From positions 1 through 62,078 of the IMG/VR virus record IMGVR_UViG_3300034104_006372: a stretch of DNA of 62,078 nucleotides, one strand, 5' to 3'. The notes beneath the pieces were generated by a model, which ran no database searches, was not told the DNA's origin, and saw nothing but the letters and a program-made list of their open reading frames with translations. Of the stretch, positions 40,556 to 51,154 are shown piece after piece. The DNA is from a virus. Numbering within the stretch: the stretch's first letter is position 1; each line of letters opens with the position of its first letter. Made by a program: the position numbers and the translations under genes.

Positions 40556-43537
40556 TTATATTATTCTTTTTTCAATAAGATCCTTAAGTACTAAATCAGG
40601 ATTTTTATTAAATATCTCTATTCGATGTTCTGGTAAAAGAATACCTGGGGAAGATGATGGGCTAACTGGTTCTACTCCTACAAATCCATCTTCAGCTGAA
40701 AATGCTACTTCACCTTTTCCAGTAGATATTACACCATACGGCATTTGTTGATTTAAAATTATAAAGTTTTTATTTTCTTTATATCTTCTAACAACAAAAA
40801 AATCAAAATTAGAGGGTCGATTAACTATAATTTCACCATTAGATCCTGTATATTCAAATGGGGGAGAAATAACTACTCTTAATTTATCTTCAGGAAGTTC
40901 ACTATTTACATTTGAGGGTGGTTTTATAGCATCTCTACCCTCAGTTGCTGTAATAGTATAAACATAATTTTCACTGTTTTCAAATCTAATTTCATCTCCA
41001 GGTTGTAATTCCCAATAATCTGTCACAGGATCAAATTCAATAAAATCTGGTTCTACAGTTAATGGAAAATCTGTACTTGCAGCTCCTACATATGGAAGAT
41101 TAGCTTGAATAAAAGATTTACCATAAGTTTGATTTAGAATAGAAGATGACATATAAAGTACATCTGTTGTAGGATTTGTAGAATTTGGGTATCTTCTCCA
41201 GAAAGGACCTGATGCTTGGTTTTTAACTGCATTCTCAGATAATGGAGAAGTTACTGATAGTTTTAGGGTAGGTCTTGGAATAGGAAGATTAGCAAAAGTA
41301 GGGGTAAATGTTCTTTTCCATTTTAAATCACTTCTTCTTGATCCATTTTCTCCTATAAATAAAAATATATCTCGAGGGCGGGTATTTTTACCATCATCAT
41401 TTTGTACATCTAAACTTCCATTACATTCTAAAAAGAATCCTGTACCTTGAACGACATTATTAAATTCAAATTCTACAGTCCAATCATATTTTACAGGTAT
41501 TCCTCCCCAACCAAAATTTATACCACTACCATTTGTAAACCACCCTCCTGCTATTAAAGGTAAGGCATTTATTCTATCTTGACTATTGTTTGGGTTTCTA
41601 CCAAGCAGATTTCTTATAATTAATTCTTCCAAATATAAGCTATCAGGAGTTAAATTTAAACTTGTTTTTGTTAATTCCCATTGTCTAGTAGATACCACTT
41701 CAGGTTCCTCTTCAATTACAAGTGGAGGGTATACTACAGGATTAGTACCTCCAGGATTTACAGTTATTACTAGTTTAACTCCATCTTTTTTAACTTTAAA
41801 TCCTTTAGTAGTGTTTACATAATCTGATTTGTTACTTCCTGCGGAACTTGGTGGTTTTACATAAGGGGATAAAGTAACAGTCATTAAATTTTGATCATTA
41901 ACTTTTTGTCTATCTTTATACCATTTAACCGAACTATCTAAATTTTCAGCATCACCACCTGTATATTTAGCAGGCATAGTTGAAGTAGTAAAAGTAAAAC
42001 TACCTTTTATTATATAATTATCTGAAAGTATTTTTCCTGCTCCATTTCCTTCAATAGATTCAGTATCATTAGTTGGAAATACAATAGCATAAGATGGAAA
42101 GAAGCTACTAGTAGGAGTGGTTGTAGGTGTATTACTTTTAAAAGGAGTAATATTAATAGGTAACCAGTCTAATTCATTTAAACTACTTAAATCTACAGGG
42201 GTTTCAGCTGATGTAGCAACAGAAGCATCAGATTGAGTAGAAAAAATATCTATACCTAATTTAATAAAATCTTTATTTATATCTCCTAAAGCGGTATAAA
42301 ATAAACTTCCAGATAGTGATATTTCACTAGCATAGCCTATACTAGAAGTTTGAGTGTATAAAATAGGGACAGGGTATTCTCCAACTCTAAATACAGGAGA
42401 CATACCTTCATTTAATTTTAATAATTCTTTTCCTTGATCTATATTTGATACAGCAGTATTTACTCGAGTTGGAAGATTATCATAATCTTTTAATTGAAAA
42501 GTACCTTGTAGAATAGAAAAGTTTATGTTAGATACACTAGGATCTAATATATTCCCCCCTTCATCTATTAAATATTTAGTATAATATGCTACTTTATTAT
42601 TTAATATTGGGTATGGATCTATAACTTTATTAAAGTATGCTATATAGGCATTATTTAATTCTACATTAGGAATTTTACCTAAAGATGGACCTTTTCCTTT
42701 ATCTACAAGTTCTGGGGATTGTTCATCGTATACTACTTTATTAAGAGAATCAGATTTACCATTAGGATTATATTCATTAATTTTATCACGAGTAGTAGAA
42801 CTACCAACATATCTAGAATGAACAAACCCTAGTTGTGTGTAATTAGATTGAGGAACTGCAGCTTTAGTAGCAGTAAAATTTATTAACTGATTAAAATTAA
42901 TAGGTATAATTGCATTTACTGAGTAATCAACATCTTGCAGCCATTCATTAGTTCTAGGTTCAGTAGCATTATTTAGTAAAGGATCACAATCTGAGTCTAT
43001 GCTAAATTGTGAATCAATATATGAAAATCCAGTTTCAGCACTTGAAGTATTAGCGGCAACTGCTATTGAAGTTTCGGGAGAAGAATCGTTTATAATAATA
43101 GAATTATATGTTCCTTTATCATTTGCATTTCCAATAATATATCTTTCTACTATAGCAGAATTAGTGGCTGTTGGGTATAAAAGGGATCCATTTTTATCTC
43201 TAGCTTGAAGCATTGAAAACTCAATCCATTCTGCTTTGTTTATAGTAGAACTAATGTTAGATCCAGTTTTGGGGGTATTTGATATTTTAATATATTGTAC
43301 TTTTTCCCCATTATTCCACAACCATGCAGAACCACTTGGTGGAATATAAGCATCCGACACAAAAGTATCTTCAGGTACTCCTGTAACATCTTGTGTAGGA
43401 GTATATGAAGAAGAAGCATTAAAAACTATGGTACCAAAACCTCCTACACTAATTTTATGATAGGCCGAAGCGCTAAAATATGTAAAAGTTTTAGCGTTAG
43501 CAGATTGATTAACAATAGTATATTGTAGTAAACTCAT
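40556..43537 (-). CDS. Large virion protein (993 aa), baseplate/tail
   Basis: The 993-residue protein is rich in Ser, Thr, Asn and Pro and mostly beta. The first 70 residues (YTIVNQSANAKTFTYFSASA) look like a small beta-sandwich; a Pro-rich linker lies near 600-625 (KLVITVNPGGTNPVVYPPLV). No enzyme motif is seen. It comes directly after the 1275-residue wedge-like protein, the place of T4 genes 8-10. It could be a baseplate-peripheral or fibre-connecting protein. A late element is 9 nt before its ATG. Confidence 0.6.
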   Translation of the reverse strand: MSLLQYTIVNQSANAKTFTYFSASAYHKISVGGFGTIVFNASSSYTPTQDVTGVPEDTFVSDAYIPPSGSAWLWNNGEKVQYIKISNTPKTGSNISSTINKAEWIEFSMLQARDKNGSLLYPTATNSAIVERYIIGNANDKGTYNSIIINDSSPETSIAVAANTSSAETGFSYIDSQFSIDSDCDPLLNNATEPRTNEWLQDVDYSVNAIIPINFNQLINFTATKAAVPQSNYTQLGFVHSRYVGSSTTRDKINEYNPNGKSDSLNKVVYDEQSPELVDKGKGPSLGKIPNVELNNAYIAYFNKVIDPYPILNNKVAYYTKYLIDEGGNILDPSVSNINFSILQGTFQLKDYDNLPTRVNTAVSNIDQGKELLKLNEGMSPVFRVGEYPVPILYTQTSSIGYASEISLSGSLFYTALGDINKDFIKLGIDIFSTQSDASVATSAETPVDLSSLNELDWLPINITPFKSNTPTTTPTSSFFPSYAIVFPTNDTESIEGNGAGKILSDNYIIKGSFTFTTSTMPAKYTGGDAENLDSSVKWYKDRQKVNDQNLMTVTLSPYVKPPSSAGSNKSDYVNTTKGFKVKKDGVKLVITVNPGGTNPVVYPPLVIEEEPEVVSTRQWELTKTSLNLTPDSLYLEELIIRNLLGRNPNNSQDRINALPLIAGGWFTNGSGINFGWGGIPVKYDWTVEFEFNNVVQGTGFFLECNGSLDVQNDDGKNTRPRDIFLFIGENGSRRSDLKWKRTFTPTFANLPIPRPTLKLSVTSPLSENAVKNQASGPFWRRYPNSTNPTTDVLYMSSSILNQTYGKSFIQANLPYVGAASTDFPLTVEPDFIEFDPVTDYWELQPGDEIRFENSENYVYTITATEGRDAIKPPSNVNSELPEDKLRVVISPPFEYTGSNGEIIVNRPSNFDFFVVRRYKENKNFIILNQQMPYGVISTGKGEVAFSAEDGFVGVEPVSPSSSPGILLPEHRIEIFNKNPDLVLKDLIEKRII

Positions 43538-43546
43538 TTATTTTTA

Positions 43547-43556
43547 TTATAAATAT
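43547..43556 (-). promoter_or_regulatory. Putative late promoter ATATTTATAA
   Basis: Exact element followed by TAAAAATA, 9 nt before the ATG at 43537. Confidence 0.5.
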
Positions 43557-46500
43557 TAAGGGCCGCATCCACTTTGACCTGATACTATTTGGAGTGAAGC
43601 ATTAACTGTTTGTTGAGGAGAAGTTGTACCAGCTGCATTATCCCAAACCCAGAAATTACCAGATATTGGATCTACATATCTTTGATTAGTTAATGCAGGA
43701 GTAATTGTAGTATCAAATAAAGGATCTCCACCATTACATGGATTTAAAGTATAGTATAAAGTAGGAGCAATAGTAGTAGTAGTGGTTGTTGTTGTTGGGC
43801 CTGCAGTTGTAGTTGTTGTAGTTGTTGTGGTAGTTGGGGTAGGAATTGAACCTGATGTTATAGTATAGTCATCATCTGATCCACTAAAAAATTGTAATTG
43901 ATATACATAAAAATTATTAGGGTTAATTTTTAAAGTAGAAGCACACGGATCATCAGCATTACCTAATCCCCTCTGTAGTTTAACATAAGGATCTGATCCA
44001 CTAAATTCACCGTTATAAAATTCACGTTGATCATCTCTATCATAGGTTACTACACCTAATGTGGTAGAGAATGATTCATCCCAACTTTGAGTAACATTAT
44101 GTATATTGTCTACTGTAGTTGGGTAAAATTCAGTACCATTAAATTGATCAAGAGTACCACCTGTACCCCCACTAAATCTGTAGATAGAGGAACCACTTAT
44201 ATATTCATATTGACCTGTATCTCCAGATCCTGTATCGTATCCCCTAGAGAAGGGTTTAATTAAACCTTCAAGCAATTCATTACTTGAAGTAACTTGTGCT
44301 GGTCTTACTCTATTTCTTTCTAGTATGTGTTGTTTTACTACTACACCTGCAGATAAACTTGTTCTAGCAGGAGTGAAATCCTTGATCATTCTGAATAGTG
44401 AATTATCAAAGAATTTAATTAAACGAATAAAATCAACAACATCATAGCTGTGAATATATTTTTCAAAGTATGCATTTCTTAATCTATCTAGATCTGGATA
44501 GTTAACAGCTGAGGATGATATTTGTCTAGGATCACCAATGTAATCACCTAGATTGAAATTACCTAATTGGGCAATTATATCATCATTAATTTGATCTTGT
44601 GGAGAAAATGCTACTTCTAGATAGTTAACATCTTCAGAAAAACTACCAGATACATCAGAAGCTTGTTGTATAGATCTTAATGGAGATAAAACATTGATGT
44701 CAGTATTAGAACCAGATACATTAGCTGCTAATATATTAGATCTAATTTGTATTTTATCAGTTACTCTATCTTTAATACCAGATATAAGTTGATTTTCATT
44801 TATTATCTCCTTATTGGTAACAAAATTACTACTGCTTAAATAAAAATTACTATTAGAAGCAAATGAAGAAGTTATGTAAATTGTTGAACCCGATACTTTA
44901 GGGTGAATTGATTGTCTACTACCTGTATTAGATAAAGTGCCTAAATCTGCTCTAAATATTAATTCATTAGGAGAAGAATTAATTCCATTTCCTTCACTTG
45001 AATATGGGTTTAAAACATAATCATAAAATACACTAGCACTTAAATTAGGGATATAATACCTAATTTCTTGTAATGAACCAGAGAATGGTAAATAGGTATT
45101 TGAACCATATGTTATACTACTAGAGTTAGGAAATCTTATAACAGTTCCATTATTATAGTTAGTAGCACTATATCCAGTAACACTACTCGAAGATGTAAAT
45201 CCTAGTGTATTATTTATAGAATTAGCAACATGCAAACTAGCAGTAGTACCATTTTGAGTAGTCATTACAGACCACCATCCTTCGTTAAAGAATGGTAGGT
45301 ATATACTAGCACTTATAGAAGGAGAAGAAGAATCAGGTATAAATTTTAAAGTACCATACTCATTATAGGGATCTGGAATTGATCCTGAATATGAGCCACT
45401 AATTAGTTTTGAGCCTGTGTATTCTAATACTAATGAAGAATTACCATTATCTATAGACCATAATGATTGGGAAACTCTAGTTGGCAATCCCCCTGCATTA
45501 AATCTAAATTGGATGGTATTTGGTCTGCCACTATCAAAGTTTGGATTTGGAACAAATGAAGATGAGAAATGATACTTTCCTTCAGTATTAAAAGCATAAT
45601 TAAATTCACGTTGCTTTAAGTTTCTATCATCTAAAAAACCTATAATATTTCCACCAAATTCATTTATTCTTAATATTGTATCAGGGATACCATATGAGGT
45701 AACAAGTGCTCTTAAGCCCGCAATTGTACCTTTAGTTTTAAGTAAATATGGTAAATTATGGTATATTCTCTTATATAATCTTTTATTAGCATCATCTAAT
45801 GGTATAACATCACTAGAGGCAGATATTAAAGTATCAATGTACTCATACCCACTAGGAGTAGGTAATGTTGAAGTTTGATTAGGATAAGGGAATAAACTAC
45901 CTGAAGGAGTTATACCTAAAAAAGCAGTATATAAATCATTAATACTAAAATTATTAGCATATAATTTTACACCAAAATCTTTAATAGCATCTGCTACTAA
46001 ATCTTTAGATATACCATAATCTAATCTATTATCTGCTGAAAATTTATTTGTTACATCTTTAGTATAAGTCCAAATATTATCAAAATGTTGACCAATCATA
46101 TCTACAAATAGCAGATATTGATCATTATCAGGATCATCTCTTAAATATTCAGGTGTTGCCCAATATAACCAATCTTGATTATCTTGATCATAGTTTGAAG
46201 CAGATAATGCTAACCCACCATAATAAGGATTAGTAGTATTAGCACTACCTATCCAATTAAGAACCTGAGAACTTCCAGTAGAATATAAAGCATATGGGGG
46301 TTCTGAATTAGATTTAGGCCAAGAATATTGGGAACCACTATTATAGTATAAAAAATATTCGTAATTGTCAAAATTTTTAATTATATTTTGAATTGAAGCA
46401 GTTACAGTAGCTGTACTTGAAGTAGCAGCTATTAATTCTTGAGCTAAATTATTATACCCTTCAATTAAGCTAACTTTATAGTAAAAATTTTCTAGTCTAG

Positions 46501-47383
46501 TTTTAGCAGAAGAAAAATGAATAAATTCATTAAAATCTTCATAGTTAACATTAATCTTTAGTCCTTTTTCATTTAATAATGATTGAAGTTGATTATATGA
46601 ACTTGTAATATTGCTTGATAATAGAGTATCAAGTGAAAATTCTTGGTTAGTAGAACCAACTTCTTCTTTAATATTTAAGTTAAAGTTTGGACCTGAAAGA
46701 TATTGAAAGTCCTGTATTATAAATGGGGTAGTAGGAAATTGAACTTGATAAGCTTGGGAAGTAGATAACTGTTCTACTACCCAAACTTGAGACTTTAAAT
46801 TAAACTCTGATGGTAATGGTTCGTATAATTTGATTAATATAGTAGGATCACTAGCAATACTATTATCTAATTGTATATTATTAGCTATAACTAAATTATT
46901 TGACCCAAAATTAAGATAAAAATCAACAAAATAGGGGGAAGAATTTCGATATTGAACAAATGCATTAGTTGAAGATACAATATCTTCATTTGAAATTGTA
47001 GTAGAATCTAATCTAATTTCAGTTCTATCTGAGCTTATGCTTGAAATGTAGTAAAGACTAGAAATTGAAGAGGCTAATCTTTTTCTATAAAAATTATAGG
47101 ATATAAAATACACACCTTCATCAAATCCTAATCTTGATAGATCTTGATCAGGAGAAAGTAATACATTTCCATCTTTTATGGTATATGTTAATAATTCTTG
47201 TGTAGTACTAGGAAATATTAAATTTTGATTTTCGTCAAAAATAAAATATTCTATATAATCTATGGATTGAGAAAATACAGTATCTACCTCAAATTGAGCT
47301 ATAATATTAGTATCTTGAACCGAATAATCTTGCAGCTCAAAAGTAATTGGATCTACAGGTGTTATTAATATTTGTTCTTCCAT
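43556..47383 (-). CDS. Very large baseplate-type protein with poly-Thr linker and Cys-containing tail
   Basis: The 1275-residue protein follows gp25/gp6 in the position of T4 gp7 (1032 aa). The middle part has DDANKRLYKRIYHNLPYLLK then TKGTIAGLRALVTSYGIPDT, a segment resembling P2 gpI-type wedge proteins. The region of about 560-900 is beta-rich and may be a carbohydrate or concanavalin-like fold. Near 1178-1208 is a poly-Thr linker of two T8-T10 runs split by AGP. The last 65 residues hold a compact domain with two Cys (LYYTLNPCNGG ... SGQSGCGP). The linker may display the end domain outside the virion. Confidence 0.65.
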   Translation of the reverse strand: MEEQILITPVDPITFELQDYSVQDTNIIAQFEVDTVFSQSIDYIEYFIFDENQNLIFPSTTQELLTYTIKDGNVLLSPDQDLSRLGFDEGVYFISYNFYRKRLASSISSLYYISSISSDRTEIRLDSTTISNEDIVSSTNAFVQYRNSSPYFVDFYLNFGSNNLVIANNIQLDNSIASDPTILIKLYEPLPSEFNLKSQVWVVEQLSTSQAYQVQFPTTPFIIQDFQYLSGPNFNLNIKEEVGSTNQEFSLDTLLSSNITSSYNQLQSLLNEKGLKINVNYEDFNEFIHFSSAKTRLENFYYKVSLIEGYNNLAQELIAATSSTATVTASIQNIIKNFDNYEYFLYYNSGSQYSWPKSNSEPPYALYSTGSSQVLNWIGSANTTNPYYGGLALSASNYDQDNQDWLYWATPEYLRDDPDNDQYLLFVDMIGQHFDNIWTYTKDVTNKFSADNRLDYGISKDLVADAIKDFGVKLYANNFSINDLYTAFLGITPSGSLFPYPNQTSTLPTPSGYEYIDTLISASSDVIPLDDANKRLYKRIYHNLPYLLKTKGTIAGLRALVTSYGIPDTILRINEFGGNIIGFLDDRNLKQREFNYAFNTEGKYHFSSSFVPNPNFDSGRPNTIQFRFNAGGLPTRVSQSLWSIDNGNSSLVLEYTGSKLISGSYSGSIPDPYNEYGTLKFIPDSSSPSISASIYLPFFNEGWWSVMTTQNGTTASLHVANSINNTLGFTSSSSVTGYSATNYNNGTVIRFPNSSSITYGSNTYLPFSGSLQEIRYYIPNLSASVFYDYVLNPYSSEGNGINSSPNELIFRADLGTLSNTGSRQSIHPKVSGSTIYITSSFASNSNFYLSSSNFVTNKEIINENQLISGIKDRVTDKIQIRSNILAANVSGSNTDINVLSPLRSIQQASDVSGSFSEDVNYLEVAFSPQDQINDDIIAQLGNFNLGDYIGDPRQISSSAVNYPDLDRLRNAYFEKYIHSYDVVDFIRLIKFFDNSLFRMIKDFTPARTSLSAGVVVKQHILERNRVRPAQVTSSNELLEGLIKPFSRGYDTGSGDTGQYEYISGSSIYRFSGGTGGTLDQFNGTEFYPTTVDNIHNVTQSWDESFSTTLGVVTYDRDDQREFYNGEFSGSDPYVKLQRGLGNADDPCASTLKINPNNFYVYQLQFFSGSDDDYTITSGSIPTPTTTTTTTTTTAGPTTTTTTTTIAPTLYYTLNPCNGGDPLFDTTITPALTNQRYVDPISGNFWVWDNAAGTTSPQQTVNASLQIVSGQSGCGP

Positions 47384-47385
47384 TT

Positions 47386-47751
47386 TTATGTAAGTGAACT
47401 AGTAATTTGTATCCCACTAGTAGCTTGAGCAATTTGAATTTGAGTATTTAAAAGTTCTTCTCTTAAATTAGCTATTTCATCTTGTAGTGCTCTAATTTCT
47501 TCGGAATTAGCTTCAAAATTTATATATTCACCACTTTGTTGAACTAAAAATTCATGAGAATTGGTTTCACCATTGGGTGGTATATCATAAAACAATTGAT
47601 TATATAACTCAAAAAATTGTTCTACAGTAGGTTGGGATTGAAGGTCATCAGAAATAGTTGTAACTCCAAATTCTCTAAAACTAGTATCTATAGTTTTTGA
47701 ATATTGGTTTTTATCAAATACACTTTTTTTAGTATCTATCTTTTGTTCCAT
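47386..47751 (-). CDS. Small coiled-coil baseplate-operon protein
   Basis: The 121-residue protein has PTVEQFFELYNQLFYDIPPN and ETNSHEFLVQQSGEYINFEA, then a coiled coil (EEIRALQDEIANLREELLNT). These blocks recur beside baseplate genes in environmental phages. It sits between the 1275-residue protein and the 47751-48902 gene with a one-base overlap. A connector or chaperone role in the baseplate is possible; not proven. Confidence 0.62.
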   Translation of the reverse strand: MEQKIDTKKSVFDKNQYSKTIDTSFREFGVTTISDDLQSQPTVEQFFELYNQLFYDIPPNGETNSHEFLVQQSGEYINFEANSEEIRALQDEIANLREELLNTQIQIAQATSGIQITSSLT

Positions 47752-48902
47752 TATCCATTAACTATTTTAAAGTAATAATTATCGTCTTTTATCATAGTAC
47801 TACCACTTATAGTAGTTTGGATTAATATTTTATAATATCTTTCAGGTTCTAACCCATTCATATAAACATCAAAATAATTTCCTTTAATAGGATCACAACT
47901 TATTTTTGTAAATTTAGAATCAAAATCTATTACAAATTCATTAGTATCTAAATCTTTTATAGCATATAAAGAATCACTATTTAAAACTTTATTATTAGTA
48001 TATACTGAAGTGGTTTGGAAAGTTCTAGTAGGAAATTCTTCTCTAACATTTATACCAAATCTATTTACACTATCTGTATAAAATATACCTGGGTTATTAT
48101 CTAATGAAGCATAAAAATTACTAGTAGTAATAGGGGATAAACTTCCAGAATCATATATTTGATCATTCCATTTTATTTCTAAACATGGAGGATATATTGT
48201 ATTAGTATCTATTGAATAGAATTGCATTATAGGTTGAACAGCATCACTAGTACTAAATTCAACAGCTTTTTCCCATTTAACTATAAATCCATTATTTTGT
48301 ATATTAGTGTAACCCCCAATAGAATTTGAACTAGAATACCATACTTTTACAATATCAGATACATCTACATTTAAATCTTTAGTTGTTCTATAATCAAAAC
48401 TTTGGGTAGGAGTTAACTTAGTATGATTAGGATCATTAGATCCAGTATACCATGTTCCACCTCCTACAAAACTCCCAGAATAAGATCCAGTTACATATGT
48501 TGGATAATTCCCACTATCCCAAAGTGCTCCATTTTCATATGTTCTATATCTCCAGCTTACACCATTAGTAGTAAAAGGAGAATCTAAATAAGTACCAGAT
48601 CCATTATTCCAGGAAACAGACACAGGATATACTTCTAAATCTGTTTGTGCAACTACTCCTTGGGCAGTAGCTATAAAGCATTTTAAACTACTAGAAAAAT
48701 TAGTACCTCCAACTTTGTTATCTATAACATCCTCAATTTCGGATTGATCAAATTGAACTAAAAATCTAAATACCTGTGGTACAGGATCGTAGTTAACGTT
48801 TAAATTTCCTATCTCAATAATAGAGTCAATCCCAGTATTCATAGTGGGATAAAAAGAATATATACTAGCGTCCTTTGAAGGAAATAATTTGTATACTGCC
48901 AT
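47751..48902 (-). CDS. Virion protein with CBM96/DNRLRE-like start, baseplate region
   Basis: A 383-residue beta-rich protein beginning with KLFPSKDASIYSFYPTMNTG then DSIIEIGNLN, the pattern of DNRLRE-type (CBM96-like) beta-sandwiches, which have KDxxIxxxYPxxNxGxxxxLxIG. The rest is also beta (RFLVQFDQSEIEDV, NGFIVKWEKAVEF) with a final small domain (EPERYYKILIQTTISGS). Gene order places it with the wedge genes. It may bind sugar or simply be structural. Confidence 0.62.
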   Translation of the reverse strand: MAVYKLFPSKDASIYSFYPTMNTGIDSIIEIGNLNVNYDPVPQVFRFLVQFDQSEIEDVIDNKVGGTNFSSSLKCFIATAQGVVAQTDLEVYPVSVSWNNGSGTYLDSPFTTNGVSWRYRTYENGALWDSGNYPTYVTGSYSGSFVGGGTWYTGSNDPNHTKLTPTQSFDYRTTKDLNVDVSDIVKVWYSSSNSIGGYTNIQNNGFIVKWEKAVEFSTSDAVQPIMQFYSIDTNTIYPPCLEIKWNDQIYDSGSLSPITTSNFYASLDNNPGIFYTDSVNRFGINVREEFPTRTFQTTSVYTNNKVLNSDSLYAIKDLDTNEFVIDFDSKFTKISCDPIKGNYFDVYMNGLEPERYYKILIQTTISGSTMIKDDNYYFKIVNG

Positions 48903-48905
48903 TTT

Positions 48906-50747
48906 TTATATAGTTACTACTCTTCCTTTAATATCTGTATTTGGGTATTTTAATTCAAATATAGAAGGATCAAGTGAAGGGTATATAATACCTTTTTGTG
49001 TAGCTCCTGCTATATCATAAGCATATTGTGAATATCCAGAGGTTGTCCCTGCTTTATTTGTAATATTTACTTTATTTATAGTTTGAACACCTTCAATATT
49101 ATCTAATAAAATATTTATATCTCTTAACACTATAGGTTGATTAATCTGCCAATTATTTATATTAAAATAATTTTGCAATGAAGAAATACATCTAAATATC
49201 ACCTCATTACTATTATAATTAGGTAAAGTTATTATCTCAAAATCACATGCTATATTAATAACAAACGCATCTTTAATAGAAATTGTATCACCAATCATCC
49301 TATATTGATTAATATAGGTTTTTAAATTATTTTTTAATGTAGTAGAAGTATTTACTAAATTACCAGATGAATTGTAAGTTAAAACATATAAATCTAATGT
49401 AGTGTTAGCATCATTTGCTTTTGGTTTTTCTGTGTATGCTTTAGCTACTATTCCATATCTTGGAGACATACTTAAAGCTCTAACCAAATAATCATCAGCA
49501 GTTACATTTCGTAACTGGGTAGAGAAGTTTGATATAGAATTTTGTCTTATTTCTTCTATACTATCTCCATCTTGACCCCCACTAGCTGCTGATTCATTAT
49601 TAGAGGCAACAGAATTAAATATATATTGTGCTGTAGTAGAGTTTAAGTTATTTTTTAAAAATCTAATAGTACCAGTATTAAGTGTAGTTAAATCATTAGC
49701 ATTAACATTAGATCCAACTCCCCCACCTGTTAAGTATCTTACAGTTAAAGTAGTATTAGATGGAGCAATCCCATAAGTATTTGTAAATATAAAATTAGTA
49801 GGAGAATATGCAGTTGTTAATTTATTTTTTTCAAATGGTAAACCTAATCCTACATTTGAAGGATTAGGAATTACATTCTCATCATTATCATTTGGGTTAC
49901 CAGATCCAAACTGTAATTGTAAAGTGGTAGGATTTAAAAATCTAGTTGTAAATCTACGTTGTACTTGTTTAGTTTGTAAAATGTAAGGAGTATTATCACT
50001 ATTTTGGTAATTATTGGGATCATTTATATTAGTATTTTTTATACCATCAAACACCAATTCCTGTGCTAAATGATCAACTTCATACCATATATTACCGTCA
50101 GAATCCACGATATCTAATATACCAGCAATATCTGCCCCGTTAATAGTTACTGTGGAAAATTCCACAGGAGATCCAAATGAAAAACTAATAGTATTAATTG
50201 TCCCGGATGTTGCCTTACGAGTTTTTTTAAGTAGATAATAGGTAGGACTTCCACCAGATACTTGAGCTACACTGATTGTAGTAGGATCTAAGGAACTAGA
50301 TATAGTAAAATCTATAGGATCTTCAATTATAAATTTAGTATTAGAAGATCTAGAAGATACTTGAGTATTTGTATCTACATAAAGAGCATAATCATAATCA
50401 GGTACTACATTTAACCCAACAGTTTTAGAAGGTATTAATTGATAAAAATCAATGTCTACTGTAGCTAATCCTGTTGTTTTAGGTTTATATCCAAACATAT
50501 ATGCTAATTCATATAAATTATTAGATTGTCTTGCATATTGTAAAAAGTTTTCCTGTATCTGGTTATCTAGATAAAATGATAAAACATCACCTACATAAGA
50601 GGCCATTTCCATAAACATTACCCCTGGGGAGGATGGAGTAAAGTCTGTATATGTGTTTGGGAAATAGGTTTGTGCGTAATTTAGAAGTTGGGATCTAAAT
50701 TCGTTAAAATTTTTATTTATGTATTTTATATCTCTATTTACTGCCAT
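48906..50747 (-). CDS. gp6: Baseplate wedge protein, gp6-like
   Basis: The 613-residue protein (T4 gp6: 660) has the gp6/gpJ start: FRSQLLNYAQTYFPNTYTDF and TPSSPGVMFMEMASYVGDVL, then FYLDNQIQENFLQYARQSNN and LYELAYMFGYKPK. gp6 forms the inner ring of the baseplate. The middle is beta-rich; the end is a small helix/strand domain (FRCISSLQNYFNINNWQINQ, RDINILLDNIEGVQTIN) as in the family. It shares one base with the gp25 gene stop. Confidence 0.92.
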   Translation of the reverse strand: MAVNRDIKYINKNFNEFRSQLLNYAQTYFPNTYTDFTPSSPGVMFMEMASYVGDVLSFYLDNQIQENFLQYARQSNNLYELAYMFGYKPKTTGLATVDIDFYQLIPSKTVGLNVVPDYDYALYVDTNTQVSSRSSNTKFIIEDPIDFTISSSLDPTTISVAQVSGGSPTYYLLKKTRKATSGTINTISFSFGSPVEFSTVTINGADIAGILDIVDSDGNIWYEVDHLAQELVFDGIKNTNINDPNNYQNSDNTPYILQTKQVQRRFTTRFLNPTTLQLQFGSGNPNDNDENVIPNPSNVGLGLPFEKNKLTTAYSPTNFIFTNTYGIAPSNTTLTVRYLTGGGVGSNVNANDLTTLNTGTIRFLKNNLNSTTAQYIFNSVASNNESAASGGQDGDSIEEIRQNSISNFSTQLRNVTADDYLVRALSMSPRYGIVAKAYTEKPKANDANTTLDLYVLTYNSSGNLVNTSTTLKNNLKTYINQYRMIGDTISIKDAFVINIACDFEIITLPNYNSNEVIFRCISSLQNYFNINNWQINQPIVLRDINILLDNIEGVQTINKVNITNKAGTTSGYSQYAYDIAGATQKGIIYPSLDPSIFELKYPNTDIKGRVVTI

Positions 50748-51154
50748 TATGTAAATGTTAATTGTAATTTATCGTTTATTCCTGTATTACTAATGCTATA
50801 CTTGATAATTATATTGATTGTGTTATAATCTTCTTGACTTAGAACTTCCACGGAATTTACAATAACGTTAGGAAAGTTATTTGTCAATTTTTGTTGAATA
50901 TCTTCTTTTATAAAATCAAGATTACCATTATTAATCTGGTTGAAAATATATCTTCTTAATCCTGCTCCAAATGTTGGATTAGCAGGCCTTTCACCAGGAT
51001 TAGTTAAAAAATAATTAATCAGGTTATTTTTAATAGCATCTTTAGTTGTATAGTTTAAAACAAAAACACCCGCTCCATTAAATGGAAGATCTACACCTAT
51101 AGCAGTTCTAGGTTTTAAATCATTAGGGAATATCTGTTTTGCACCAAATGCCAT
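50747..51154 (-). CDS. gp25: Baseplate wedge protein, gp25-like
   Basis: The 135-residue protein (T4 gp25: 132) holds the family centre: INYFLTNPGERPANPTFGAG followed by LRRYIFNQI, including the conserved Pro-Gly-Glu-Arg-Pro. gp25 is the key part of the wedge that starts sheath polymerisation. It overlaps both the gp6 gene and the preceding small gene by one base, and lies in the T4-type order 25-6. Confident call. Confidence 0.93.
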   Translation of the reverse strand: MAFGAKQIFPNDLKPRTAIGVDLPFNGAGVFVLNYTTKDAIKNNLINYFLTNPGERPANPTFGAGLRRYIFNQINNGNLDFIKEDIQQKLTNNFPNVIVNSVEVLSQEDYNTINIIIKYSISNTGINDKLQLTFT

